NCBI GenBank assembly: GCA_009839325.1
Contig: VXPW01000012.1
Location: 1-49,920 of the forward strand
DNA: 49,920 nucleotides
Direction of reading: 5' to 3'
Source of the DNA: Rhodospirillales bacterium
GTDB lineage: Bacteria; Pseudomonadota; Alphaproteobacteria; TMED109
Position 1 is the stretch's first letter, and each line of letters begins with the position of its first letter. Both the position numbers and the translations under genes were made by a program. Below, in pieces: positions 1 to 8,718 of the stretch. Below the pieces are notes generated by a model. The model had not been told where the DNA came from. It ran no database searches and worked only from the letters and a program-made list of their open reading frames with translations.

Positions 1-652
1 CGAAAGGCAGCCGAACTTGCCCGCAATGAGTGTGTCCGGCGAACACGATGCCGTCGGAGGCCCGGACAAAGGCTCCGGCCGGATCGTGAGTGAGTGTGAT
101 CTTGACGCTGGTCGAGCAGGCCTCCGGCCAATCGACCCAGCGCAATCTGCCAGTGTAGTAGTCGCCCAACCCCCGCACGCATATCTGAGCATCACCGACC
201 ATCACGGTTGTGACTGCGTTTTCCAAAGCGACAACGCCAGCGCGACGGAAGGCATCCAGCCATTCCTGCCGACCGGTCTGGGTCTCGTAGTTGCCCAGCA
301 CGGCGTAAGTGGGCGCGTGCAGCGAAACTTGCTTGATCATCGATACGATCGGCTGCCGCAGGTGCTCGATCCCCTCTCTGATGTCGGCTGTGTAGTCGCC
401 GACGAAAAGGATGAGGTCGGGATGCTCGGCAACGACAGCGTGCAGCACGCGGCGTAGGACCTCGAGGTCCGTGATGCCGTGCCCCACATGGAGATCGCCC
501 AGAACCGCTACGCGCAGGGGGAGTCCGTTGACCGAATTCGTCGCTGCAATGGGAATATCGACGCGATGGATGGCCACCTGCAGTTCAAACCACAGACGCG
601 CCGCCAAGGCCCCCGCCAGCACCACCGCCAATCCAACAAGACCGATGCGCAT
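1..652 (-). CDS. Calcineurin-like metallophosphoesterase (3' end cut by window edge)
   Basis: Translation from the ATG at 652 runs open to the window edge (217 codons seen). After one N-terminal hydrophobic segment (about residues 4-20) come the metallophosphoesterase blocks in order: GDLH (D53, H55), GDYTAD (D86), GNYE (N121), a histidine before DP (H189) and GHTHCGQ (H207, H209). These residues bind the two-metal centre in this family, which hydrolyses phosphoesters and includes YaeI/LpxG-like inner-membrane enzymes. The usual GNHD/E block reads GNYE, so the histidine next to the metal-binding Asn is tyrosine; aromatic residues occur there in some subfamilies, so this need not mean loss of activity. 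The single membrane segment suggests the catalytic domain is tethered to the inner membrane. The substrate cannot be told. The C-terminus is outside the window. Confidence 0.9.
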   Translation of the reverse strand, partial: MRIGLVGLAVVLAGALAARLWFELQVAIHRVDIPIAATNSVNGLPLRVAVLGDLHVGHGITDLEVLRRVLHAVVAEHPDLILFVGDYTADIREGIEHLRQPIVSMIKQVSLHAPTYAVLGNYETQTGRQEWLDAFRRAGVVALENAVTTVMVGDAQICVRGLGDYYTGRLRWVDWPEACSTSVKITLTHDPAGAFVRASDGIVFAGHTHCGQVRLPF

Positions 653-835
653 CAGCGGCCAAGTACGTTGCATCTCGATGCCTCGCGCCTCAGCGACTGT
701 AAGACCCGCCCTGGCTCCATCCTAAGAACCTGTCCGCGGACCATACCTTCGCCGCCGACCTCGCAGTTCCCCCGGAATGCCCTCTCCGCATTCGTCAATG
801 GACGTCACGCAGACCACCAACCGAAATCCGTCCGC

Positions 836-1198
836 CTACCGCATTTTTTGTTCCGTGCCGTCCCGGAGGTAGACGGATCCGTCAGGGCTCCTGACCAGAT
901 GCGGGTGGGTCAGCGACCGGCAGGACCACGGTGGGCCATCGACCCGCGACATCCGGGTGCGCCTGGTCGTGGGGATCCGATGGACATCGCACCCTTCCCG
1001 CCGGCGCTTGCGGCCGAAGGTCTTGAGTTGGTGGCACTCGACGTGCATCGGCACCGTGTTGCCGCCGTCGTCATCCGCACCGCTGAGCGCCAGTGGCAGC
1101 AGATGGTCGACCTCGAAGGGACCATCGATCGGCTTCTCGCAGTACCCGCAGATTCCGTCGTGGGCCTCGAAGATCCGCTTGCGGTGCGCGGGCGTCAT
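836..1198 (-). CDS. HNH endonuclease domain protein
   Basis: A 120-residue protein with the HNH (McrA-like) layout: CGYC at residues 17-20, FEVDHLLPLALSG with the DH pair at 31-32, an Asn at 47, and HVECH at 52-56. The two cysteines and the later Cys/His probably hold a structural zinc, and the DH...N...H residues form the beta-beta-alpha metal nuclease site that cuts DNA. The rest is short and basic (RKRRR), as expected of a DNA-binding tail. I start at the ATG at 1198. An in-frame TTG at 1237 would add 13 residues, but it lies inside an inverted repeat in the divergent promoter region. The gene is transcribed away from the ATPase gene. It may be a stand-alone homing-type or phage-derived nuclease; its target is unknown. 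Confidence 0.75.
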   Translation of the reverse strand: MTPAHRKRIFEAHDGICGYCEKPIDGPFEVDHLLPLALSGADDDGGNTVPMHVECHQLKTFGRKRRREGCDVHRIPTTRRTRMSRVDGPPWSCRSLTHPHLVRSPDGSVYLRDGTEQKMR

Positions 1199-1231
1199 GG
1201 GGGGGTGCAAATCCGTGGCAGCAAGTGATGC

Positions 1232-1264
1232 GCACAATATGAAAGTACTAGTTGCGGATTGTGC
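1232..1264. promoter_or_regulatory. Inverted repeat in the divergent HNH/ATPase promoter region
   Basis: GCACAAT (1232-1238) and ATTGTGC (1258-1264) are perfect inverted 7-mers 19 bp apart, in the only space between the two divergent genes. This placement fits an operator; no binding protein can be named. Confidence 0.35.
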
Positions 1265-1286
1265 ATCCCCTCGCTAAGCTGCCTTC

Positions 1287-3011
1287 ATGATCGAACGCGA
1301 AATCGCGCCGCGCCTCAAACGGCTCTTCGGGCAATATCCCTTCGTCACCGTTACCGGGCCGCGCCAATCCGGCAAGACCACGCTCTGCCGCGAGACCTTT
1401 CCCGGTCTTGCCTATGTCAATCTGGAAGCACCCGACAATCGGGAATTCGCCGAATCCGACCCGCGCGGGTTTCTCGCCCGACTTGGCGAAGGCGCTATCC
1501 TCGACGAAATCCAGCGCGTTCCAGATCTCGTGTCGTACCTTCAGGTCGTGGCCGACGAAAAGGGTCGGAACGGCCTGTTCGTCCTGACAGGCGGCGAGCA
1601 CTTCAAGCTGTCGGAAGCGATCGGCCAGTCGCTGGCGGGAAGAACGGGCCTGTTACACCTCCTGCCCTTCACGCTTGGAGAGCGCGAACAGACGGGTGCC
1701 AGCGGCACGCTCGACGAAGTTCTCTATTCCGGGTTCTATCCGCGCATTTTCGACCAAGACATCGAGCCGCGACAGGCATTGGGCGACTATTTCGAAACCT
1801 ATGTGGAGCGCGACGTCCGCCAGCTGGGCGAAATTCGCAACGTAGCGAATTTCCGGCGCTTCATCCGACTCTGCGCTGGCCGGGTCGGTCAATTGGTCAA
1901 CTCCGGGTCTCTGGGTTCGGATGCAGGGGTTTCCCACACGACCGTGCGGAACTGGCTGGACCTCCTGGAGAGAAGTTACATCGCCTTCCGCCTGCCGCCG
2001 TTCTACGCAAATCTTCGCAAGCGCCTGGTCAAGACACCCAAGCTCTTCTTCTACGATGTCGGGCTCGCCGCCTATCTCATCGGCATCGAAAGGGCCGATC
2101 AGGTCTCCTCCCATCCCCTGCGCGGTCCGCTATTCGAAAACATGGTCGTCGTGGAGGCTTTGAAGCACCGGTTCAATCGCGGCCGATCTTCGAACCTGTC
2201 CTTTTTCCGAGACAGCCGGGGACTGGAATGCGATCTCCTGCTCAAGACTGCAGCGGGATTCGGCGCCGTCGAAATCAAGTCAGGTGCAACGATCGCTTCG
2301 GACTTTTTCGTATCGCTGGATTCCGTCGCAAGAGCAGTTCCGGACATCACCCTCAAGGCAGTAGTGTACGGAGGCGCGGAACGCCAGTCGCGAAGCGCTG
2401 GCGAGGTTGTGCCGTTCGACGATTTGCACGGCTTCCTCGACCGCTGTGAGGCTGACCCGGAAATGACCGTCTTCGTGGAAGACAGATTGGCTCCTGCGCC
2501 TTCCCAAGGCGACATGGACACTGTCGACAACGTCTACCGGAAACATATTCGCCCTACGATTGATGCACTTGATGGTTCCCTGAAGCATCGTCTGGCTTCG
2601 CTTTTTGCGAGCTTTGGATGGAACGATTTCGTTAAGCCCAGTAGTGGAGGAGGCGTATCAGGAAGCGCACTGGACACTGGTAGTTGGGAACGAACCAAGA
2701 TCCAATACGTAGCGAAACCCGGATTCTCTTTGAGCAATGAGCGCCCACTCACACTAGGCAAGGAATATCGATTAACGAACTACAGCGGCGCCAGAAACCG
2801 TGACTTCAGTATCGTTGTATCCCTCGCGTGGACGCTTGACTCCGAAGGGTTTTCGCGGGCCGCTACGATCAACAAGACGATGCTTGCCAAGCTCGACCGC
2901 CATGTTCGCTATGCCGAAGTCGATACCCGGAGCGCGCGAATCGACAGCACAGTTTCGGCCATCGAGAACGGCGTTAAGGATGAAATCGAGAGGCTATCAG
3001 GCACCCGGTAA
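1287..3011 (+). CDS. AAA-type ATPase with DUF4143 and an extra C-terminal domain
   Basis: The first ~385 residues follow the common AAA_14/DUF4143 design: Walker A GPRQSGKTT (24-32), Walker B AILDE (70-74), a TGGEHFKL sensor-like block (101-108) followed by SLAGRT...LLPFTLGE, then the DUF4143 region. That region has a winged-helix-like part around 190-265 and a nuclease-fold-like end with ECDLLL (314-319) and VEIKSG (328-333). Such proteins usually end near 380-430 residues; this one has 574. The additional ~185 residues (about 390-574) match nothing I recognise and contain alternating hydrophobic strands and a final helix-rich stretch. The gene is monocistronic and divergent from the HNH gene. 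The family is widespread, often accessory, and has no agreed function; a role in defence or conflict is only a possibility. Its start has no strong Shine-Dalgarno sequence. Confidence 0.85.
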   Translation: MIEREIAPRLKRLFGQYPFVTVTGPRQSGKTTLCRETFPGLAYVNLEAPDNREFAESDPRGFLARLGEGAILDEIQRVPDLVSYLQVVADEKGRNGLFVLTGGEHFKLSEAIGQSLAGRTGLLHLLPFTLGEREQTGASGTLDEVLYSGFYPRIFDQDIEPRQALGDYFETYVERDVRQLGEIRNVANFRRFIRLCAGRVGQLVNSGSLGSDAGVSHTTVRNWLDLLERSYIAFRLPPFYANLRKRLVKTPKLFFYDVGLAAYLIGIERADQVSSHPLRGPLFENMVVVEALKHRFNRGRSSNLSFFRDSRGLECDLLLKTAAGFGAVEIKSGATIASDFFVSLDSVARAVPDITLKAVVYGGAERQSRSAGEVVPFDDLHGFLDRCEADPEMTVFVEDRLAPAPSQGDMDTVDNVYRKHIRPTIDALDGSLKHRLASLFASFGWNDFVKPSSGGGVSGSALDTGSWERTKIQYVAKPGFSLSNERPLTLGKEYRLTNYSGARNRDFSIVVSLAWTLDSEGFSRAATINKTMLAKLDRHVRYAEVDTRSARIDSTVSAIENGVKDEIERLSGTR

Positions 3012-3454
3012 GGGGGCCCCATCTGCCGACTTCTCACGTCGCCGCAATTCCAGCGTTGCGGAAGGCGCAGTCGTTCCCGGACGGTGCAACCCGCCCTACT
3101 CCGCCAGGCGCTAGTTGACCCTTCAATTGCGGCGGCAAGTGTTCTCGACCGTGCCGATGACGCCCGGACTGATCTCGCCGGTGCGCCTGACATGGGCGCC
3201 ACGGCCACGCTGGAGATCGACGGGGTTGGTGAAAACACCGACGCACGGCAGGCAGACCGTGCCAGCCCCATCGATGGCTTGACCGGGGGCGTTCGCACCA
3301 GGTATGGCCGAGCGGCCAGTTCTTGGTCGGCCATCCATTCGGCACCGACCGGCTGACCGGCCTCGAGTTCTGCATCGGCCCGCAGCGGGCACCGACGGCG
3401 GGGACCAAGACGCGGGGGCTGCGGGGCCCTCGAACAGCTCCAGCAGGCGCCCGA
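3012..3454. other. Non-coding or decayed stretch after the ATPase gene
   Basis: No reading frame here has convincing composition over its length. On the minus strand a GTG right after the TraV-like stop (GTGA overlap near 3455) opens a frame beginning V-I-G-R-L-L-E-L-F-E-G, which could be the remains of the next conjugation gene, but nothing recognisable follows. I treat it as decayed DNA. Confidence 0.4.
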
Positions 3455-4014
3455 TCACGGGAGCTTCCAGCCGGCCGTTCCAGCACCACGCGCACCCAGC
3501 GGGCCTCGCGGTAGATGCCGTCCGCGTCGACGAAGGGAGCGATCCAGGTGCGACCCAGCACCTCGGGCACGCGGAGGGAGGCGTCGTCCGCAATCGCAGG
3601 GCCGGATGCGCTGGACGGCACCGTTCCGTCCTGGCCGGTCGTGGGAGCTTCCGGCGGCACGCGGGCCGAATCGTCGCTGGCGACCGCCCGGAACAGTGTC
3701 GCGAGCCAGGCGAGCGGCTCGCAATCATCGGCACAGGCTTCGCCCTGGTAGCGCCGGTTGCCAACTCCGGTCCCGTCCGGCTGGCGGTGCGCTGCCGGCA
3801 GCGGATCTCCGAACAGCACGGCCGTGCGGGCGGCAGCGGGAACGGCGGGGTCCGCCTCGGCGACGGTCGCGCAGGAGCTTCCCTGGGCCAGCGGGCACTG
3901 CCACGACTCGCCGACATGGGTGGAGGGCACTGCCCCTTCCGTGTCGATGCAGCCCTTCATGGAGCATGGCCTGAACGTCTCCGTTCCCGGAACGAACTCT
4001 GTGAAGCCCGACAC
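3455..4014 (-). pseudogene. Remnant of a TraV-like type IV secretion lipoprotein gene
   Basis: One minus-strand frame (from 4014) contains a Cys-rich N-terminal block (GCIDTEG... SWQCPLAQGSSCATVAEAD) and, about 120 residues later, LGRTWIAPFVDADGIYREARWVRVVLE. These resemble the two conserved ends of TraV-family outer-membrane lipoproteins of conjugative type IV secretion systems: a CP...CxSVxE block and a WIAPxxDxDG block. After VVLE the frame runs into low-quality sequence, while a one-base shift gives the natural-looking ending AGWKLP and a TGA at 3455. No signal peptide or lipobox lies in frame upstream, so both ends look damaged. No other conjugation gene is intact in the window. The identification rests on remembered family motifs. 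It is the best explanation for this stretch, but a full search is needed before relying on it. Confidence 0.45.
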
Positions 4015-4257
4015 GGTTCTCGGGGGCAGATCCGGGCACCGATTCGCATGGTTCGGAAGCGGGCACGGCGTCGCGACAACGCTGTCCGATCAAGTCCTGA
4101 CTTCTACAGACAGATTTCGTCCTGACTACTTCAGGGCCTGCAACCATGACCTGCTCGGCAGCCCTCGCGCATTAGTGTCGCCAAGTCGTTGCCAGGTTCA
4201 GCGGAATTCGCTCGCCGGCCGGAGGTGAACAAGAGCGGCAAGCGGTACCCGCGTTTC

Positions 4258-4405
4258 TAACCCAAATTCAACGTCAACGAGCTCCCAGTTGCCCTCAAGC
4301 GGCCTGTAGCCGCTTTTCTGCGTAGGACGCTAGGTGGCCTTGTCGACGGTGCCGAACGGCGGCGAATATCAGGTGGTTTCGTACCAGTCGTCGTATTGAC
4401 GCTGC
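4258..4405 (-). pseudogene. Decayed 3'-end copy of the secreted-protein gene at 6054-6782
   Basis: Read on the minus strand from about 4398, the sequence gives DDWYETT-stop-YSPPFGTV-DKAT-stop, then GYRPLEGNWELVDVEF. The intact protein encoded at 6054-6782 ends NDWYETTWYSPELGAV-VKAAW, then GYGPLEGSWELVSVDF. Both internal stops fall exactly where the intact gene has TGG (Trp): one is TGA, the other TAG. Differences elsewhere are mostly conservative, so this was once a functional paralogue. Only the last ~45 codons remain. Confidence 0.85.
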
Positions 4406-4430
4406 CGACATCCCTTCCGCATGCGGCACC

Positions 4431-5915
4431 TTAGCTGCCTTGCGGATTGGAGAGCTGGAGCACGCCGTCGGCGATCGGTGCCCCCTTCAAGGACTTACGG
4501 TCCGCCAGGTAGTCCTGTGTGTTGCGCCAGGGGTCCCGGTCTCCCTGTTTGGGAAACCGATGCATCGCCCGCTGGATGTACCCCGAAGAAAAGCAGTCAA
4601 TCCATGGCTTGAGCGGCATCTCGCGCATGGCCTCTTCCGTAAGACGTGGTGTGGCCTGGCGGTTGCCCGTGCGTTCCAGTTCGTTGACCACTTGACAGGC
4701 GAACTCCGCCGTCAGGTCGGCCCGCAGGGTCCAGCTTGCATTGATGTACCCGAACGTCAGGATCAGGTTCGGCACGTCCGACAGCATCATGCCTTGGTAG
4801 GACAAGTGGTCCGGCGCATTGACCGTTCTTCCGTCCACGCTCAGTGACAGGCCGTTCAACACCTGCAGACGCAGGCCGGTGGCGACGACGATCACATCGG
4901 CCCGCACCACTTCGCCACTGGCGAGTCGGAGACCGTCGTCCGTGAACCGGTCGATCTCCTCGGTTCTGATGCTGGCCTGGCCGCTCTTGATGGCATCGAA
5001 CAGATCATTGTCCGGGATCAGGCAGATACGCTGGTCCCACGGGGCGTAGTGCGGCGTGAAGTGCTTCTCCACGTCGAATTCAGGCCCGAGCGCCTTCCGT
5101 ACCAGCCGCAGCAGCAAGGTCTTCACGCGTTCCGGCTTCCTGCGGGAAATGCGATAGAAGCGGCTGACACGGATCACGTTCTTCCAGCGGGTGATGGCGT
5201 AGGCCAGTCGGTCCGGCAGGACGCGGCGAAGAAAATTGGCGATCTTGTCCCGGCTGGGGAGCGACACGACGTAGGTGGGTGAACGCTGCACCATGACGAC
5301 GTGCCGCGCGCCGCCCATGGCCATCGCCGGCACCAGCGTCATGGCCGTTGCCCCCGATCCGATCACTGCGACCTCACGGTCGCGGTAATCCAGGTCCTCC
5401 GGCCAGAACTGGGGGACGACGACCGTGCCCTTGAAGTCGCGCTCGCCATCCCAGACGGGCCGGTGCGGGTTCTCGTAGTCGTAGTACCCGCCGCACAACA
5501 GGAGCATGTTGCACGCGAACCGCACGACCTTGCCGTCGCAATCGGCCTCCACGGCCCAAGTGGCATCGGCGCTGGACCAATCCGCTTTCCGGACCCGGTG
5601 CCCGAATCGAATGCGGTCCCGAATCCCGTTCTCGTCGGCCGTCTCGTTCACGTATTCCAGGATTGACGGCCCGTCAGCGATGGCCTCGGCAGCCTTCCAG
5701 GGTTTGAAGTTGTACCCCAGCGTGTGCATGTCGCTGTCAGAGCGGACTCCCGGATAGCGGAAGAGATCCCAGGTTCCGCCGATGACATCGCGGCCTTCCA
5801 GGATCACGAAGCTCCTGGTGGGACATCGGTGCATGAGATGGTAGGCGGTGCCTACGCCTGAGAGACCGGCCCCGATGATGACGACATCAAATGTTTCCAC
5901 CGCTCCATTGAGCAT
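4431..5915 (-). CDS. Flavin-containing (Baeyer-Villiger-type) monooxygenase
   Basis: A 494-residue flavoprotein of the EtaA/AlmA-like group. It has an FAD Rossmann motif near the start (VVIIGAGLSGVGTAYHL), a second NADPH Rossmann motif (VAVIGSGATAMTL), the GGTWD...YPGVRSD active-site segment, and an ATG motif (VVATGLR) in the last third. Such enzymes use NADPH and O2 to oxygenate ketones, sulfides or long alkanes. Where the Baeyer-Villiger fingerprint normally has FxGxxxHPQxW, this protein reads FKGTVVVPQFW: the His is Val. That His affects catalysis in characterised enzymes, so oxygenation or coupling may differ here. I start at 5915, where TGAGG lies about 7 bases upstream; an ATG at 5954 has no ribosome site. 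The gene lies 138 bp downstream of the secreted-protein gene on the same strand. The substrate is unknown. Confidence 0.9.
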   Translation of the reverse strand: MLNGAVETFDVVIIGAGLSGVGTAYHLMHRCPTRSFVILEGRDVIGGTWDLFRYPGVRSDSDMHTLGYNFKPWKAAEAIADGPSILEYVNETADENGIRDRIRFGHRVRKADWSSADATWAVEADCDGKVVRFACNMLLLCGGYYDYENPHRPVWDGERDFKGTVVVPQFWPEDLDYRDREVAVIGSGATAMTLVPAMAMGGARHVVMVQRSPTYVVSLPSRDKIANFLRRVLPDRLAYAITRWKNVIRVSRFYRISRRKPERVKTLLLRLVRKALGPEFDVEKHFTPHYAPWDQRICLIPDNDLFDAIKSGQASIRTEEIDRFTDDGLRLASGEVVRADVIVVATGLRLQVLNGLSLSVDGRTVNAPDHLSYQGMMLSDVPNLILTFGYINASWTLRADLTAEFACQVVNELERTGNRQATPRLTEEAMREMPLKPWIDCFSSGYIQRAMHRFPKQGDRDPWRNTQDYLADRKSLKGAPIADGVLQLSNPQGS

Positions 5916-6053
5916 CAATTGCCTCATCAGCTGGTGTACCGGACCAGATCGCATGGAAGAAGTCGGCGGTCACTGCCATCGATCATGCTTCAAGGCTGAT
6001 CTGGCGCCCGCCCGCAGGTCGGGTCCGCATCCCGCGGGCGGGCACCCGCGCTC

Positions 6054-6782
6054 CTACTTGAAATCGACGCTGACCAGTTCCCAGCTACCCTCCAACGGCC
6101 CGTAGCCATTTTCTTGCTTACGGCCCCAAGCGGCCTTGACGACGGCGCCAAGCTCCGGCGAATACCAGGTGGTCTCGTACCAGTCGTTGAATTGCGTCTG
6201 GGTGGTCCCGACCTTGAAGGCCATAAACCGCCCGGCCGGCACGGTCACCTCCTCATACGCCAGGACTTCGTAATCGGCCCAGTACTCGCCACTCCATTCG
6301 GGGCGGAGCACGTGGTCCACCCAGCGAGGCTGCGTGCGCCATGTCTTGCCGACCTGAAGCGGCCACTCGAAGCGGGCGGTGTAGGGCTTGCTTTCGCCAA
6401 GGACTTCGCCGTTGGCCATGCAGCCAGCCCAGTTCTGCGTCTTCGAGTCCCAGAGGGCGTGCGTCTCACCGGCACAGGCCCCACCTGGGTCCGGAGACGC
6501 GGCTGAGTGTTTGTAGACATCAAGCGTTCGACCGTCACGCTCGATCTTCTGAACCATCGTGTCGGTATTGACTCTCGTCTCTCCGTTCACCGTGAGGTTG
6601 CTGACAAACGCAGTGCCGATCCCGTACTCGGACGGGGCTTCCGCCATGGGACCGGCTTCCATTGGCGGCAACTCCGGTGCGTTGGAAGCCGTCTCCGAGG
6701 CAGCCAGAGCCTGCTGCTGGTTGCAGACCGTCATTGTCAAGGTCAAGGCGATCGCCATGATCACCGGGTGGTGGATACGCAT
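6054..6782 (-). CDS. Secreted protein of unknown function
   Basis: A 242-residue protein with a Sec signal peptide (hydrophobic core about residues 8-20, cleavage probably after the ALA near 25-28). GGAG lies 6 bases before the ATG. The mature part begins with a Pro/Glu-rich linker. It has three cysteines, one in the GACAGETH segment, and a C-terminal half of beta-strand character (EVTVPAGRFMAFKV, WYETTWYSPELGAVVKA, WELVSVDFK). The 'VPAGRF ... WYSPELGAVVK' pattern is seen in several periplasmic beta proteins related to DUF3108/TapB-like folds, so a lipid- or polymer-binding periplasmic role is conceivable, but I do not recognise the family. A nonsense-containing copy of its 3' end lies at 4258-4405, with the monooxygenase gene between the two copies. 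The upstream region holds palindromes listed separately. Confidence 0.8.
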   Translation of the reverse strand: MRIHHPVIMAIALTLTMTVCNQQQALAASETASNAPELPPMEAGPMAEAPSEYGIGTAFVSNLTVNGETRVNTDTMVQKIERDGRTLDVYKHSAASPDPGGACAGETHALWDSKTQNWAGCMANGEVLGESKPYTARFEWPLQVGKTWRTQPRWVDHVLRPEWSGEYWADYEVLAYEEVTVPAGRFMAFKVGTTQTQFNDWYETTWYSPELGAVVKAAWGRKQENGYGPLEGSWELVSVDFK

Positions 6783-6968
6783 GCAGCTCTCCAGTTGGAA
6801 TGAACACGCAGAAGGCGGCTACGGATCAGCAAGCAGCCAGCGCCCGTCGAACAGCGCGAACCCATAGCGAGCAGACGAAACCCCGCCACAATGCATGTGT
6901 GCCGACCGTTGCGACCGGCCATTCGACGGTTGGCGAAGCACATCGTCCTACAGGACAAGTATATGAAC

Positions 6969-7027
6969 AGTAGCGCTACTATGGTGTGAATAATTGCATG
7001 ATATATGCGAATATATAGCGAATATTC
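6969..7027. promoter_or_regulatory. Palindrome cluster upstream of the secreted-protein gene
   Basis: AGTAGCGCTACT (6969-6980) is a perfect 12-bp palindrome. Further on, GCGAATAT occurs twice in direct repeat 11 bp apart (7007-7014, 7018-7025), and GAATAT/ATATTC form an inverted repeat with a 7-bp spacer (7009-7027). The same GAATAT/ATATTC arms occur at the 5' end of the neighbouring luxR-type gene (8849-8866), so one regulator may bind both. The cluster lies about 190-245 bp upstream of the gene at 6782. Confidence 0.4.
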
Positions 7028-7544
7028 CACGCTGCCGCTGCCCGTGTGGCGAGTCGAGCCCAAAACAACCGTCGGCATGACACGATGGCCGGCCCTGCCC
7101 GTTTCTCCCCGTCAAGACAGAGAGACCGCGGTGTCCCGGAAGGGGAGCGCTCTCGCTCGCTCAACCCCGGCCTGGTCGTAAAGTGGCTCAGTGGTTCGAT
7201 GCGAGCGCGGTGTCACGCATCTTCAAGGCGACGGTCGAGAGCGCCTGGTTGCGGGACGGGGCCTGAGCGCGGGCTGGGGTTCAGGCGGATTTGCAGCGTG
7301 ATCGCGTTGTAGCCCAAGCGTTTCACACGAGCGACGGCCCGCGGTACACCACCGGCTGCACTGGCTGCGACCGTCCTGTTGAAGCATCGTGCTGGCGATC
7401 ACGCGTCCGTTTCTTCCGGCAGTCCTGAGGTCATTTCGTGCTCGGTACTTCGCTGTCGGTCGCGTATCCGACGGATCCTGACCGGTACCCGATTCAGCGC
7501 GCCTACGGGATACCGGCGAGACGCATTGCGCCGTGAGGCACGAG

Positions 7545-7563
7545 GCGCCGGCGAAGCCGGCGC
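7545..7563. terminator. GC-rich hairpin just downstream of the luxR-type gene
   Basis: GCGCCGGC, GAA and GCCGGCGC form a perfect 8-bp stem with a 3-base loop, 7 bases past the stop of the regulator gene. There is no T-run, so it may slow or end transcription only weakly, or be a dispersed repeat. Confidence 0.4.
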
Positions 7564-7569
7564 GCCCGC

Positions 7570-8718
7570 CTAGTCCCGGGATGCCGGCAGGCTCGACAGC
7601 GCTCGGACGGCTTGCACCACATCGAATTGCCGCGAGCACTCGAGCTTGACGAAGATGTGGCTGAGATGCGTCCGAACGGTGGTGTATCCGCGACCGGTTG
7701 CCGCTGCGATCTGCCGGAGGGTCCGACCTTCCGCGAGCTGCGTCGCGATCGCGGCCTCCGTCGGCGTAAGCCCCAGTGCCGCCTCGACGAGAGCCGGCCT
7801 GATCCGCACCCGCTTCGCGGGGTCGACGATCAGCACGAGCGCGGCCGCGCGCCCGGAGCGATCATCCAACCGTTGATTGCCCAGGGGCTTCACGTGCAGG
7901 CCAAACCTCGGCATTGACCTTCGCCGCACTGTCATCGAGCCGCTCGCACCTTGTTCTCCCAGGCGCGGCAATGCCCGCGCCAGGAGGGCCTGGAGCTTGG
8001 CGTGGTCCTCGGGCCAGGCAGCGCAAAGTTCGCCCTCGTCATCCGACAACCCGTCCTTGCCGCACAGCACGTCCCGGGCGCTGTCGTTCGTCGCCATGAT
8101 CTGCCCGCGTGGGTCCAGCTGGATGACGCCGACCTGAGGATGGTCGAGAAGTTCGATGACCGACGCCCCGAAGGCCTCTGTTTCCTCGAGCGCGGACCGC
8201 ACCCGGACGTACTGGCGAAGGTGCGGCAGCACGCGCGCGATCATCTCGGTCCTGGAGGCAGTCCAGCCGTCGGTGTCCACGGGATCCTTGATGCTCCAGA
8301 CAATGCGGGAGCCGCAGGGTCCGTCCAGACGCACGCTCAAGCCATTCTGAATGCCGTAGCGGGCGTAGACCTCGTTATACGCGTGCGACGTTCGCAGCTC
8401 GCTCTCGCTGAACAGGTCGACGACGGGAACGATCTTGCCGTCAGAGAGTTGCCGCAGGCGCGGGAGATGTTCGTCTGTCGGGTGGTACTGCCGAAAGTAA
8501 TCCCGAAGCTGGGTTGAGCGATCTTCTCCGCGTGCATAGCTTTTCGCGAAGAAGATCCGGACGTTGTTCGCTGGAAGATTCGCGCCGAAGATCAGCGTGT
8601 TGCCCTTGGTCCCGCAGGCCTCATCGATAAGCGCGGAGGCCTCTGGCCAGCGGGTATCGTCGAGCATGGCCTCGTTGAGCAAGGCCACGATGCGTTCGAA
8701 GGTTTCCAACTGGGTCAC
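7570..8718 (-). CDS. LuxR-type transcriptional regulator with a PAS-like sensor region
   Basis: The last ~60 residues are a GerE/LuxR helix-turn-helix: LGLTPTEAAIATQLAEGRTLRQIAAATGRGYTTVRTHLSHIFVKL, with the recognition helix at YTTVRTHLSHIF. The ~320 residues before it hold no receiver domain or autoinducer-binding motif that I recognise. The middle (VIELLDHPQVGVIQLDPRGQIMATNDSARDVL) reads like a PAS fold, so it probably senses a small molecule or redox state. This layout is common in orphan LuxR regulators of Alphaproteobacteria. I start at the GTG at 8718, with AGG 6 bases upstream, giving 382 residues. A frame extension to 8871 is less likely coding. It may control itself and the nearby secreted-protein gene through the shared GAATAT/ATATTC repeats. 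Confidence 0.85.
   Translation of the reverse strand: MTQLETFERIVALLNEAMLDDTRWPEASALIDEACGTKGNTLIFGANLPANNVRIFFAKSYARGEDRSTQLRDYFRQYHPTDEHLPRLRQLSDGKIVPVVDLFSESELRTSHAYNEVYARYGIQNGLSVRLDGPCGSRIVWSIKDPVDTDGWTASRTEMIARVLPHLRQYVRVRSALEETEAFGASVIELLDHPQVGVIQLDPRGQIMATNDSARDVLCGKDGLSDDEGELCAAWPEDHAKLQALLARALPRLGEQGASGSMTVRRRSMPRFGLHVKPLGNQRLDDRSGRAAALVLIVDPAKRVRIRPALVEAALGLTPTEAAIATQLAEGRTLRQIAAATGRGYTTVRTHLSHIFVKLECSRQFDVVQAVRALSSLPASRD

Larger units (their letters stand above)
6783..7569. other. 787-bp regulatory/intergenic region
   Basis: Between the secreted-protein gene and the luxR-type gene (both minus strand) I find no supported gene. The part at about 6960-7030 is markedly AT-rich for this genome and holds the palindromes described at 6969-7027. 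The rest is GC-rich and without recognisable structure, up to the hairpin at 7545. Confidence 0.6.
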
